This document shows, one piece after another, positions 17,555 through 27,955 of a stretch of DNA of 56,932 nt. Both the position numbers and the translations under genes were made by a program. The notes beneath the pieces are model-generated. The model was not told where the DNA came from. It did no database searches and worked only from the letters and a program-made list of their open reading frames with translations. This stretch comes from Myxococcus xanthus. Lineage in GTDB: Bacteria > Myxococcota > Myxococcia > Myxococcales > Myxococcaceae. The stretch's first letter is position 1, and every line of letters starts with the position of its first letter. The DNA lies in NCBI RefSeq assembly GCF_013116825.1, contig NZ_JABFNS010000049.1, positions 1 through 56,932 of the forward strand, given 5' to 3'.

Positions 17555-18916
17555 GTGAGTGCGCCAAACACGATCATCGGGCTGGGGGCCCTGACGGATC
17601 ACATCGCCACGGTGCCCCAACTGGATGCAGCGCGTCTCCAGCTCACCGCGGAAGAGGGCTCAGTGCTCCAACTCGTGGGGCGCGTGGAGCGCATCGACCA
17701 GGTGCTGGCGCGCTCCAAGCTGGGCGAGCCGCGCACCATCGCCGTGCTGCTGGCGCTGCGGGCCAAGGGCGCCATCGTCCCCGCCCGGGTGGTGCCTCGG
17801 GGCGCGCCCGCGCCCGTGGTGGACGCGGCCATGGCCGAGGAGGTGGACCTCGAGCCGGAGCGGAAGAAGGAGATCATCGAACTGGAGCGCTCGCTCGACG
17901 CGATGGACCACTTCGCCGTGTTGGGGCTGAAGCCCGGGGCTCCCGCGTCGGAGGTGAAGCAGGCGTATTACAACGCCTCGCGCCGCTTCCATCCGGACCG
18001 CTACTTCGGGAAGAACCTGGGCAGCTTCCGCGCCCGCATGGAGCGCATCTTCCGGCGCCTCACGGACGCGCACAACGTGCTCATGCAGCCCGACAAGCGC
18101 GAGGCCTACCTGCGCGCGAATCCGGCACTGGCTCAGGCCGAACGCGCCGCCGCGCCGCCGCCCCCCGCCGCGCCGCCTCCGTCCGTGCCTTCGCAGGAGC
18201 TGCTGACGCCAGAGCCGCCGCCCGTGCATCAGGTTTCATCGCCTCCCCCGGCGCCCCGTCCGCCCGTGGCTTCCAGCGGGCCTTCATCCATTCCGCCGCC
18301 GTCGCGTCCGCTGGCGCCACCGCCGGATGATGGCGCGTCCGAAGCGCGCCGGGCGGAGCGGCAGGCCCGTTTGGCCCGGCATCCCTACCTGGCCCGCACG
18401 GGCCGGCTGGCCGAGCTGATTGCCCGGGGCAAGGCCGCCATCGCCAGTGGCGACTGGGAGCGGGCCTATCACGACTTCCATCAGGTCCAGACGATGGACC
18501 CGAAGAACCGCGAAGCCGCGCTTCTCCTCGTCAAGGCGCGCCGGGGGCATGACTCACAGCGGGCGACCATCGAGGTCGCTCGAGGGCGGGAGATGGAGCG
18601 GCATGGCGACACGCATGGCGCCATGTCGGCCTACCGGCTCGCCTGCTCGCTGGACGACCAGAACGCCGAGGCGGCCTGGCGCTGCGCCCGCCTGGGGCAC
18701 CTGTTGGGGCAGGATGCAGCCGAAAGCCGAGGGCTGGCGCAGCGCGCCGTGGAGCTGGAACCCGACAAGGTCGAGCACCAACTGACGCTGGGAAAGGTGC
18801 TGTTGGACGGCGGATCGAAGAAACTCGCGAAGCGAGCCTTCGAGGACGCGGCGAAGCTGGCCCCGGACAACGCGGAAGCGAAGGCCGCGCTCAAGAAGCT
18901 GCGCTGGACGTTCTAG
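17555..18916 (+). CDS. J-domain protein with N-terminal module and TPR repeats
   Basis: About 453 aa from GTG 17555 (the frame opens at 17492, inside a likely promoter). Residues ~25-85 form a small module (LTAEEGSVLQLVGRVERIDQ ... LRAKGAI). A J-domain follows near residues 110-180, with the HPD motif in RRFHPDRYFG, which stimulates Hsp70 ATPase. Then comes a long Pro/Ala-rich linker and a C-terminal TPR region from about residue 285. The next gene, 18 bases on, is a DnaK homologue, so this is probably its dedicated co-chaperone. The N-terminal module recurs at the C-terminus of the TPR protein at 20777. Confidence 0.85.
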   Translation: MSAPNTIIGLGALTDHIATVPQLDAARLQLTAEEGSVLQLVGRVERIDQVLARSKLGEPRTIAVLLALRAKGAIVPARVVPRGAPAPVVDAAMAEEVDLEPERKKEIIELERSLDAMDHFAVLGLKPGAPASEVKQAYYNASRRFHPDRYFGKNLGSFRARMERIFRRLTDAHNVLMQPDKREAYLRANPALAQAERAAAPPPPAAPPPSVPSQELLTPEPPPVHQVSSPPPAPRPPVASSGPSSIPPPSRPLAPPPDDGASEARRAERQARLARHPYLARTGRLAELIARGKAAIASGDWERAYHDFHQVQTMDPKNREAALLLVKARRGHDSQRATIEVARGREMERHGDTHGAMSAYRLACSLDDQNAEAAWRCARLGHLLGQDAAESRGLAQRAVELEPDKVEHQLTLGKVLLDGGSKKLAKRAFEDAAKLAPDNAEAKAALKKLRWTF

Positions 18917-18934
18917 GAGTAAGTACGGTTCCCC

Positions 18935-20776
<1,842 letters not shown>

Positions 20777-21661
20777 ATGAGCAGCCAGCGCGCGAACCAG
20801 CTCATCGAGGCAGGACTGTGGCTGCGCCTCAGTGGCGACGCGCAGGGGGCGCAGCGTCTCTTCGAGCGCGCGCTGGAGCTGGATCCGACCAACACCCGCG
20901 CCCGGGACTACCTGGCGGCCGCCGCGGGCGCGCCTTCGCGGGGCGCGGCGACGCCGTTCGAGCGGCCTCTGGAGTTGGAGCCTTCGCCGGGGCGGCTGGC
21001 GCCCACCGACGCGGACCTGCCCGTCTCACCGGCGCTGGAAGGCGACTGGGGCGCATGGGCGGAGGGACAGGGCGGCCCCTCGGAGGCCGGTGGCAAGTCG
21101 CCGCCAGCGCTCGTCGTCTTTCCGGAGGCGCTGGACGGCGCGCCGGCGGACGTGCTGGAGCTGCTGGCGCGCGACGTGGTCATCGAGTTCGACGAGCCCG
21201 TCATCCAGGCGAAGGGGGACACCGACGAGTACGGCATCCCCGAGGGCCACACCCAGGAGCTCGGCCTCCCCGTGATGGAGAGCGAGCTGGACCTGCTCCT
21301 GCGCGGGGCCGAGGACCTGTTGGAACTGGATGACCACTCCGGCGCGGTGGACCTGCTCTTCAAGGCGAAGGAGCTGGCGCCGTCGGACCTCCGCGTGGAG
21401 TCGCTGCGCGCGCGCAGTGAGCGGATGCTGATGGCCCGGCTGGAGTCCAAGCTGGGCGACCTGGGCCGGGTGCCCGCGGTGCGCCTGCAGCCGGACGACA
21501 TCATCTGGCTCAACCTGGACCACCGCGCCGGCTTCGTGCTGGCGCAGATTGATGGCTCGGTGAGCTACGAGGACCTCTTCTCGCTGTCGGGGATGACGCG
21601 GCTGGATACCGCGCGCATCCTCGTCCAGCTCATCGATGAAGGCGTCATCTCCGCGGGCTGA
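20777..21661 (+). CDS. TPR protein with C-terminal signalling-type module
   Basis: 294 aa, starting directly after the DnaK stop (TAGATG), so coupled to it. A TPR-like unit is at residues ~5-45 (LSGDAQGAQRLFERALELDP). A Gly/Pro/acidic middle follows, then a second helical TPR-like part (LLELDDHSGAVDLLFKAKEL). The end (RAGFVLAQIDGSVSYEDLFS to DEGVI) is a ~42-residue module matching the N-terminal module of the J-protein two genes upstream. No enzyme motif. It is probably an adaptor of the same chaperone unit (inference). Confidence 0.78.
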   Translation: MSSQRANQLIEAGLWLRLSGDAQGAQRLFERALELDPTNTRARDYLAAAAGAPSRGAATPFERPLELEPSPGRLAPTDADLPVSPALEGDWGAWAEGQGGPSEAGGKSPPALVVFPEALDGAPADVLELLARDVVIEFDEPVIQAKGDTDEYGIPEGHTQELGLPVMESELDLLLRGAEDLLELDDHSGAVDLLFKAKELAPSDLRVESLRARSERMLMARLESKLGDLGRVPAVRLQPDDIIWLNLDHRAGFVLAQIDGSVSYEDLFSLSGMTRLDTARILVQLIDEGVISAG

Positions 21662-21664
21662 CGG

Positions 21665-22144
21665 CTAGCCGCGGATGATGGCCGTCCACGTGCCCTTCAC
21701 CACCAGGGTGCCGTGCTGGTTGCGCGACTCGCTGGTGACGATGACGAAGCCCATGCGGGCGCGCTCGTAGAGGTCCGCGATGCGGCCGGTGGTCGTCATC
21801 ACATCGCCGGGGCGCATGACGTCCAGGAACTCCAGGTCCTGTTCGCCGTGCACCAGCATCTGCATGTTGATGTTCAGCGCGGGGTCCACGATGGCGGCGC
21901 TGAAGGGGCGGATGGCGAAGACGACGGCGAAGCTGGGGAAGGCGATGAGGCCTCCGTGAGGCCCCGCCTTGGCGACCTGCGCGTCGTAGAGGAGCGGGCT
22001 GACGTGCGCGGGAGGCTCGCCCGGCGTTCCAGCGCCCGGCTTCGCGCCGCCGACGGCGAGCGTGAACTCGCGCATCTTCTCTTCGCCCAGGGTGTAGTGG
22101 TACGGGCCGTACTCACGGCCGATGAATTGCTTGTCGAGGGCCAT
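21665..22144 (-). CDS. MaoC-like dehydratase, FAS1-type N-terminal half (HadA-like)
   Basis: 159 aa hot-dog-fold protein of the MaoC dehydratase N-terminal family, similar to mycobacterial HadA/HadC. It has the opening QFIGREYGPYHYTLGEEKMR and the conserved HGEQDLEFLDVMRPGDVMTT block. This half normally lacks the catalytic His/Asp and works as a heterodimer with a MaoC partner, here the gene directly upstream (5 bases apart). The pair would dehydrate 3-hydroxyacyl-ACP or -CoA. It is the last gene of a minus-strand operon running from 24825. Confidence 0.85.
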   Translation of the reverse strand: MALDKQFIGREYGPYHYTLGEEKMREFTLAVGGAKPGAGTPGEPPAHVSPLLYDAQVAKAGPHGGLIAFPSFAVVFAIRPFSAAIVDPALNINMQMLVHGEQDLEFLDVMRPGDVMTTTGRIADLYERARMGFVIVTSESRNQHGTLVVKGTWTAIIRG

Positions 22145-22149
22145 GGTCG

Positions 22150-22545
22150 TTACCCGATGAAGGCTTCGACGATGGCGCCCTTGAGGACGTCCTCGCCGCG
22201 CTGGTTGGTGGCGGAGACTTCCGCCGTGAGCCGCCCGTCCTGGACGGCGGTGACCCGGCCCTGGAAGGTAATCGTGTCCTCGGGCCGCACCGGGCGCGAG
22301 AAGCGCGCCTTCACGCGGCGGACGCGGCCGGGGTCCTCCACGAAGCCGGCAATGGCCTCCACCACCCAACCCAGGGTGCACAGCCCCTGGAGGATGTTGC
22401 CTTGGAGCCCGGCGGCGGAGCCCGCCTCCGGGTCGATGTGGATGGGGTTGTAATCCCCCGAGGCGCCCGCGTAGTAAATCGGCCGGTACCGGTCGCACTC
22501 GCGGACGTGCGTGAACGTGTCGCCTGGCTGGTAGGTGCGTGGCAT
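22150..22545 (-). CDS. MaoC-like dehydratase, catalytic half (HadB-like)
   Basis: 131 aa hot-dog-fold protein with the hydratase 2 signature YYAGASGDYNPIHIDPEAG, which contains the Asp and His of the active site. LQGLCTLGW and VRPEDTITFQGRV fit the MaoC/HadB family. It forms a likely heterodimeric 3-hydroxyacyl dehydratase with the gene 5 bases downstream. Whether it serves fatty acid elongation or a secondary lipid is unknown; the SDR upstream suggests a lipid-modifying step. Confidence 0.87.
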   Translation of the reverse strand: MPRTYQPGDTFTHVRECDRYRPIYYAGASGDYNPIHIDPEAGSAAGLQGNILQGLCTLGWVVEAIAGFVEDPGRVRRVKARFSRPVRPEDTITFQGRVTAVQDGRLTAEVSATNQRGEDVLKGAIVEAFIG

Positions 22546-22584
22546 GGGAACCGTGGATCTACCACGGCTGGCCGCCGCGCGTGC

Positions 22585-23727
22585 TCAGGGACGCTCTGCG
22601 TCGGGTGCCGTGCCCTGATCCAACGGGTCGTCCTCGTCCGAGCCCTCGCGGCGCTTGCGGTACTGGTCCCGCACGTAGGCCACGAGCTGATCCAGATAGG
22701 ACGACAGGGGAGGGCACCGCACGCCGGTGCCGTCCAGCAGCTCCAGCGTGTTGTGGCAATTGTAGATGGCCAGGTGGTTGACGTAGCTGATGGCGGCGCG
22801 CTGTGGGCGGGCCAGCTTCTCCAGCAGCGGCAGTCGCAGCATGACGTCCGCCGCCCGCGCGGAGAGGTTGAAGCGCGGCAGCTTCTTGTTCGACTTCTCC
22901 GCGATGAGCTCGTACACGCGGCGCGCGCTCATCGGGTTGGGGTCCACCAGGTGGAAGGTGTTGCCCTGGGCGCGCGGGTCCTTCGACAGGCGCCACACCG
23001 CCTCCACCACGTAGTCCACCGGCACCACGTTCAGCGGCGCCACGCCGTTGCCCGGCAAGGGCAGGGGCACCACCAGCGGCGAGGTGACCAGGAGGATGCC
23101 CAGGTAGTAGGGCCCCTCGAAGCGGTCGATCTCCCCCGTGCGGGAGTCACCCACCACGCTGGATGGACGGAAGACGGTGATGGGCAGGGTGGCGCCCGCG
23201 CGCTGCACCAGCCGCTCCGCCTGGAACTTCGTCTCCTCATAGGCGTTGCGGAAGCCCTGGCCCCGGTCCAGCTCGTCCTCGGCGATGACGCCCAGGCGGT
23301 CGCCGGACACGTAGCAGGTGGAGAAGTAGTTGAACCGCGTGAGCTTCCCGCAGTCCCGAGCCAGCTCCAGCATGTTGCGGGTGCCGTCCACGTTCACCCG
23401 CCAGGCCGTCTCCTTGGCCACGCCGAGCTGGGCCACCGCCGCCAGGTGGAAGATGTCCGTCACCCGCTCGCACAGGCGCTGGTACTCCTCGCCCGACAAG
23501 CCCAGGTGCATGTCCACCACGTCACCGGTGAGCAGCTCCACCTTGGCGCCCTTCACGCGGGCGGCGTGCTGTTGCGCTTCCTTGAACGACTTGGGCTGCA
23601 CCAGCGCGTAGATGTGCCCCTTCGGGTCCTCGCGGGCGATGTGTTCCACCAGCCGCTTGCCGATGAATCCCGGGTAGCCGGTGAGGAAGTACGTTCCGGC
23701 CGTGGCCTTCTTGCGCGTCTCGCTCAT
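22585..23727 (-). CDS. extended SDR / thioester-reductase-like NAD(P)-binding protein
   Basis: 380 aa. The Rossmann motif TGYPGFIGKRLVEHI is at the N-terminus and the SDR catalytic YxxxK occurs as YEETK. The overall pattern (IYALVQPKSF, LTGDVVDMHLGLSGEEYQ) fits the NAD_binding_4/male-sterility group, whose members reduce acyl thioesters or modify lipids. ATG 23727 removes a low-complexity start that would overlap coaE. It sits 23 bases after coaE and 39 before the MaoC pair. The substrate is unknown. Confidence 0.82.
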   Translation of the reverse strand: MSETRKKATAGTYFLTGYPGFIGKRLVEHIAREDPKGHIYALVQPKSFKEAQQHAARVKGAKVELLTGDVVDMHLGLSGEEYQRLCERVTDIFHLAAVAQLGVAKETAWRVNVDGTRNMLELARDCGKLTRFNYFSTCYVSGDRLGVIAEDELDRGQGFRNAYEETKFQAERLVQRAGATLPITVFRPSSVVGDSRTGEIDRFEGPYYLGILLVTSPLVVPLPLPGNGVAPLNVVPVDYVVEAVWRLSKDPRAQGNTFHLVDPNPMSARRVYELIAEKSNKKLPRFNLSARAADVMLRLPLLEKLARPQRAAISYVNHLAIYNCHNTLELLDGTGVRCPPLSSYLDQLVAYVRDQYRKRREGSDEDDPLDQGTAPDAERP

Positions 23728-23750
23728 GCGGCGCGCAGCATACCCGGCGC

Positions 23751-24347
23751 TCAGCCGCGCGCGAGCATGGCGCGCCACATCGCCTCAACCTGGGCGCGGG
23801 TGGAGGCCAGGTCCCCACTGTTGTCAATGACCCAGGTGGCGTGGGCGCGCTTGTCGTCCAGGGGGAGCTGGGCGGCCAGCCGGGCGTCAGCGGCGTCGGA
23901 GTCCAGCCCGTCGCGCGACATCAGCCGGGCCTTCTGGAGCTCCCGGGGCACCCACACCACCGCCACGGCCTCCATCCAGGCGTGCATGCCGCTTTCGATG
24001 AGCAGGGGCACGTCGTAGATGACGCGCGTCACGCCCCGTTCCTCCAGCGCCTGGAGCTTGTCCATGAAGGCCTGACGCACCAGCGGGTGGGTGATGTCGT
24101 TGAGCGCGGCGCGCTCCGCGGGGTCCCCGAAGACGCGTGCGCCCAGCTTCACCCGGTCCAGCCGGCCGTCCGAGCCCACCACGCCGGGGAAGCGCGCCGC
24201 CACCGCGGCGAGCCCGGGCGTGCCCGGCTCCACCACCTCGCGGGCAATCACGTCCGCGTCCAGCACCTCCGCGCCCAGCTCCCTCAGGATGCGCGTCACG
24301 GTGCTCTTGCCGGAGGCGATGCCTCCCGTCAGTCCGAAGACGTGCAT
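23751..24347 (-). CDS. coaE: dephospho-CoA kinase
   Basis: 198 aa P-loop kinase for the last step of coenzyme A synthesis. P-loop GLTGGIASGKST, substrate motif LDADVIAREVV, and the lid region RLMSRDGLDSDAADARLAAQ are all seen. The length is normal. It starts 10 bases after the exported protein upstream. Confidence 0.96.
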   Translation of the reverse strand: MHVFGLTGGIASGKSTVTRILRELGAEVLDADVIAREVVEPGTPGLAAVAARFPGVVGSDGRLDRVKLGARVFGDPAERAALNDITHPLVRQAFMDKLQALEERGVTRVIYDVPLLIESGMHAWMEAVAVVWVPRELQKARLMSRDGLDSDAADARLAAQLPLDDKRAHATWVIDNSGDLASTRAQVEAMWRAMLARG

Positions 24348-24357
24348 GGGCGTGGCC

Positions 24358-24825
24358 CTACTTCGCGGCCTTCTGCGTGGTGAACGTCAACGACTGAACC
24401 GTCTTGCCGTCCTCGTTGAAGAAGATGGCCAGGCCCAGGCGGGGGTAGAGGAAGTAGGTGCGGAAGTCGTCCGTCAGCTTGCGCAGGTAGCAGGGCGTGG
24501 CGGGCGCGGCGCCGGAGGGGCAGGAGGGGCCGTAGCTGTTCTCCACCGTCTCCTTGTCGATGATGGGCCCGGGGAACACGTCGATGCGCTCCACCAGCTG
24601 CGTGTCCGGATCCACCTTGAACTGGGTCTGGGTGGTGCCCTTGATGGCCTCCTTGGACAGGTAGGCGATGATCTCCTTGCCGTCCTGTTTGACGGTGCGC
24701 GAGGGCTCACCGAACTTCTTGATGATGTCGTCGCGCTTCGACACGCCCGGCTCAATGCCCTGCCAGGGCTTGGCGGCGGCGGGGACGGCGAAGGTGAGGA
24801 CGGCGAGGACGGTCAGGATGCGCAT
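24358..24825 (-). CDS. exported small protein, BamE/SmpA-like pattern
   Basis: 155 aa. A clear signal peptide (MRILTVLAVLTFAVPAAA) is followed by KPWQGIEPGVSKRDDIIKKFGEPSRTV. The 'GxSxxDVxxxxGxP' pattern is typical of the BamE/SmpA-OmlA fold, but there is no lipobox. GGGAGGAG precedes the ATG. It is the first gene of the operon that continues to coaE, the SDR and the MaoC pair. Function unknown; periplasmic location is the firmest statement. Confidence 0.75.
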   Translation of the reverse strand: MRILTVLAVLTFAVPAAAKPWQGIEPGVSKRDDIIKKFGEPSRTVKQDGKEIIAYLSKEAIKGTTQTQFKVDPDTQLVERIDVFPGPIIDKETVENSYGPSCPSGAAPATPCYLRKLTDDFRTYFLYPRLGLAIFFNEDGKTVQSLTFTTQKAAK

Positions 24826-24952
24826 ACGGCTCCTCCCTGCTGGAACGGGCGGGCAAGGCTCTAGCAATCCCCTATACCCGACGGAAGTTTCTGCCGGTCA
24901 TTCAACCACGAGACGCCTTGCCCCGTCCGGGGGGCTCTGCTACTCCGGCTTC

Positions 24953-25429
24953 ATGCGCGTTCCTGGCATCAGGATCCTCTCCCTTCTCGTGCTGGCCGCC
25001 GCTGGGGCGGCCGGGGGCGCCGACTTCGTAGGCCCGGACAGCTGCAAGGGTTGCCACCCCGAGGCCTACGACGCCTGGATGCAGTCGAAGCACGCCCGGG
25101 CGGAGAGTTCGCTCACCGACCAGCAGAAGAAGGACGGGCGCTGCCTGTCCTGCCACTCGCCGGAGCAGGTCACCCAGGCGACGGTGAATGTCACCTGTGA
25201 GACATGCCACGGCGGCGGGCAGTACTACTCACCCGAGTACGTGATGAAGGACTCGGAGCTGGCGCGCCTGGTGGGCCTGGTGGACCCCTCTGAGAAGCAG
25301 TGCCGCTCCTGCCACGACGCTTCCTCGCCCTCCCTCCGGCCGTTCGACTTCAAGGAGTCGCTCAAGGCCATCGACCACTGGTCCGCCGAGCGCGCCCGCC
25401 GCGCCGCGGATCCGTCGGCCAAGAAATGA
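24953..25429 (+). CDS. periplasmic tetraheme cytochrome c
   Basis: 158 aa with a signal peptide (ILSLLVLAAAGAAGGA) and four CxxCH haem-binding motifs: CKGCH, CLSCH, CETCH and CRSCH. The spacing resembles the cytochrome c554-like multihaem family. The partner and electron donor are unknown; no other respiratory gene is nearby. engB starts 4 bases after the stop, so the two probably share a transcript. Confidence 0.88.
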   Translation: MRVPGIRILSLLVLAAAGAAGGADFVGPDSCKGCHPEAYDAWMQSKHARAESSLTDQQKKDGRCLSCHSPEQVTQATVNVTCETCHGGGQYYSPEYVMKDSELARLVGLVDPSEKQCRSCHDASSPSLRPFDFKESLKAIDHWSAERARRAADPSAKK

Positions 25430-25433
25430 CGTT

Positions 25434-26054
25434 GTGATCAAGGTCCTCGACGCACGCTTCGTCACCACCGCCGTGGAGCCCAAGGGCTACCCGACGGACC
25501 ACATGGCGGAGGTGGCCTTCGTCGGCCGCTCCAACGTGGGGAAATCCTCCATGATCAACGCGCTCACCGGCCGCAAGAAGCTGGTGCGCGTGTCCAACAC
25601 GCCGGGGCGCACCCGGACGTTGAACTTCTTCGACGTGGACCTGGAGCGCGGCGGCGTGCGCCACCAGCTCCGCCTGGCCGACCTGCCGGGCTACGGCTTC
25701 GCCAAGGCCAGCAAGGCGGACAAGGCCCAGTGGGAGAAGATGATCACCACCTACCTGGAGAAGCGGCACCGCCTGGAGGCCGTGGTCAGCATCGTGGACG
25801 TGGAGGTGGGGCCCACGCCGGACGACCTCACCACGCTCGACTATCTCCAGGCGCACAACCGCCGGGTGCTGGTGGTGGCCACCAAGGTGGACCGGCTCAC
25901 CAAGGCCAGGCGCAAGCCGCGGCTGGTGGAGCTCTCCAAGCTGATGGACCTGCCGCTGGAGGTCATCCTCCCTTTCTCCTCCACGGAGAAGCTGGGCGTG
26001 GATGAGGTCTGGGGCGCGCTGCTCGACACCTTCGGCAAGTCCACCCGCGTCTGA
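25434..26054 (+). CDS. engB: ribosome biogenesis GTP-binding protein EngB (YsxC/YihA)
   Basis: 206 aa GTPase for 50S assembly. G1 is GRSNVGKSS, G2/switch TPGRTRTLNFF, G3 DLPGYGFA and G4 TKVDRL. GTG 25434 is the only early start in frame. The length is normal for the family. Confidence 0.95.
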   Translation: MIKVLDARFVTTAVEPKGYPTDHMAEVAFVGRSNVGKSSMINALTGRKKLVRVSNTPGRTRTLNFFDVDLERGGVRHQLRLADLPGYGFAKASKADKAQWEKMITTYLEKRHRLEAVVSIVDVEVGPTPDDLTTLDYLQAHNRRVLVVATKVDRLTKARRKPRLVELSKLMDLPLEVILPFSSTEKLGVDEVWGALLDTFGKSTRV

Positions 26055-26137
26055 GGGCCGCCGGCATCATCCGGTAGCCGCCGCTCCCGGTGGGGTTCTG
26101 CTCCCGGGCCGGGGGGCGCTGTGGTAGGGACCGCGCC

Positions 26138-27805
26138 GTGTCCGAAAACGGCAAGGGAAATGGAAGCGACACGCAGCTGGCTCCCCGGGAGCTGCGTCAG
26201 CGGTTGATGAGGCTGTCCCCGCGTCAGCGGGTGGACGCCCTCCTGGATGTCGCGGAGGCCCGCGCGCTGGTGCGCTCGATGCCCGCCGAGGACCTCTACG
26301 TCACCATCCAGGAGCTGGGGCTCGCGGACTCGACGGAGCTGGTGCAGCTCGCCTCGCCCGGCCAGTTCCGCGCCTTCGTGGACCTGGCCGGCTGGCGGCG
26401 GGACGCGCTGGACTCGCACGCCGTCCTCACCTGGCTGCGCGCCGCGCGGGGCGGGGTGGAGGACACGGGGGAGTTCCTTCGCAAGCTGCACGCGCTGGAC
26501 CTGGAGGTGCTCGAAATCCTCCTGCGCGAGTTCATCGAGGTGCACGACCTGGAAGAGAACCCGGACGTCAACCCGCCGGGCGTGACGATGGAGACCCCGG
26601 AGGGGCGTTACCTCGTCGAAATCAAGGTGGAGGGCGTGGAGATGTCCGCCGTCCGCTCGCTCCTCAACGACCTCATCGCGGAGAACCCCTTCGAGGCCGT
26701 GCGCCTGCTGGAGGCCGTGCGCTGGGAGATTCCCAGCGAGCTGGAGGAGACGGCGTACCAGTTCCGCCGCGGCCGACTCCAGGACATGGGCTTCCCGTCG
26801 CTGGAGGAGGCGGTGTCCCTGTTCAGCCGTGTGGACGTGGCGCCCGCGCCCATGTCCGCCGCGCGTCCAGGGCTGGCGCCCACCACGGGCCATGTGGACT
26901 ACCTGGAGGCGGCCTTCCGCGGCCTGACGATGGTGGAGGCGGTGAACGCGGAGGACGAGCTGCGCGAGGTGGCCAGCGCCGCGCTGGTGGCGGACCTGGC
27001 GGACCCGGGGGATTTGGACGCCATCCGCCGCGCGAGCGAGACGGTGCGCGACTACCTGTCCCTGGCGCTCGAGCACCTGACGGGCGCGGACCCGGAGCGC
27101 GCCACGGACGTGCTGCGCGACACGCCGCTGCGGCGCATCTTCCAGACGGGCTTCTCGCTCACGCTCCAGCTCAAGTTCCGCGCGGACCGGCTGGCCAAGG
27201 CGCCGGGCGCCCTGGTGGAGGGCGTGCTGATGGTGCTTCCGGAGGAGGCGGCCGCCATCTCCGCGCTGCGCCAGAAGCGACCCCGCCGGGCGCTGCGCGT
27301 GGAAGGCGCGGAGCCGGTGCCGTTCCGCTCCCGGCGCGAGCTGGCCGCCACCGAGGCGTTGCTGGCCCGCGCGGAGGCCCAGGTGCAGGTGTTCCGCGGG
27401 GTGCTGGGTGGCACCGACGACTCGGCGCGCGAGGCCCTGGCCCGCTTCGGCGTGCCCCTGGAGACGCTGGGTCTGGAGCGCCTCCTGGCCGCGGTGGTGG
27501 CCATGGCGGTGCTGGAGGAGCGCGCGGAGGCGCGCCCCGTGCCGCTGGGGCGGGTGGTGGAGCTGGGCCAGCGCCTCTTTGAAGGCGCCCCGGGAGCGCC
27601 GCGCCTGCGCGCCTCCGCGGCCGAGCGCGCCCAGAAGGGCCTGGAGCCGGCGGTGGCGCCGGAGGCGCATGCGGAGCTGCGCCGTCTGGTGACGCTGACC
27701 CTGTCGCGGCTGTTGGAGGAGCTGGGCACGCCCTGGCTCCAGGACGGGCGGCTGGAGCCGATGGCCTCGGCGGTTCTTCCGATGGAGAGCAGCCCCGTCC
27801 CGTAG
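26138..27805 (+). CDS. DUF6178 family protein
   Basis: 555 aa soluble, Leu/Glu/Arg-rich protein. The region RVDALLDVAEARALVRSMPA followed by EDLYVTIQELGLADSTELVQ and FRAFVDLAGWRRDALD is characteristic of DUF6178, a deltaproteobacterial family of unknown function. No enzyme motif or signal peptide. The start is GTG 26138 after TAGGGA; the frame is open earlier but without support. A hairpin follows the stop. Confidence 0.8.
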   Translation: MSENGKGNGSDTQLAPRELRQRLMRLSPRQRVDALLDVAEARALVRSMPAEDLYVTIQELGLADSTELVQLASPGQFRAFVDLAGWRRDALDSHAVLTWLRAARGGVEDTGEFLRKLHALDLEVLEILLREFIEVHDLEENPDVNPPGVTMETPEGRYLVEIKVEGVEMSAVRSLLNDLIAENPFEAVRLLEAVRWEIPSELEETAYQFRRGRLQDMGFPSLEEAVSLFSRVDVAPAPMSAARPGLAPTTGHVDYLEAAFRGLTMVEAVNAEDELREVASAALVADLADPGDLDAIRRASETVRDYLSLALEHLTGADPERATDVLRDTPLRRIFQTGFSLTLQLKFRADRLAKAPGALVEGVLMVLPEEAAAISALRQKRPRRALRVEGAEPVPFRSRRELAATEALLARAEAQVQVFRGVLGGTDDSAREALARFGVPLETLGLERLLAAVVAMAVLEERAEARPVPLGRVVELGQRLFEGAPGAPRLRASAAERAQKGLEPAVAPEAHAELRRLVTLTLSRLLEELGTPWLQDGRLEPMASAVLPMESSPVP

Positions 27806-27816
27806 GAATTTCAGTC

Positions 27817-27854
27817 CGGGGCGGCCCGCACGTCTGGCGAGGCCGCCCCGTTCT
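27817..27854 (+). terminator. hairpin terminator after DUF6178 gene
   Basis: Perfect 10-base stem CGGGGCGGCC (27817-27826) / GGCCGCCCCG (27841-27850) with a 14-base loop, followed by only a short TTCT. It separates the DUF6178 gene from exoJ. Confidence 0.5.
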
Positions 27855-27886
27855 AGAAGATTCAGGGCTTTGCCCGACGGGGCCCC

Positions 27887-27902
27887 TGGCATGTCCTCTG
27901 CT
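27887..27902 (+). promoter_or_regulatory. sigma-54 (-24/-12) promoter candidate for exoJ-exoK
   Basis: TGGCATGTCCTCTGCT matches the RpoN consensus (TGGCAYR-N4-TTGCW) except for one base of the -12 element. The GG (27888-27889) and GC (27900-27901) are exactly 10 bases apart. A start near 27913 would give a ~43-base leader to the ATG at 27956. Spore-coat exo genes of M. xanthus are under NtrC-type activators, which fits. Confidence 0.62.
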
Positions 27903-27955
27903 TTCGCCCAGGCACGCGTATTGGTGCGCGACGCAACTGCCGGGAGGTGGAGTGA

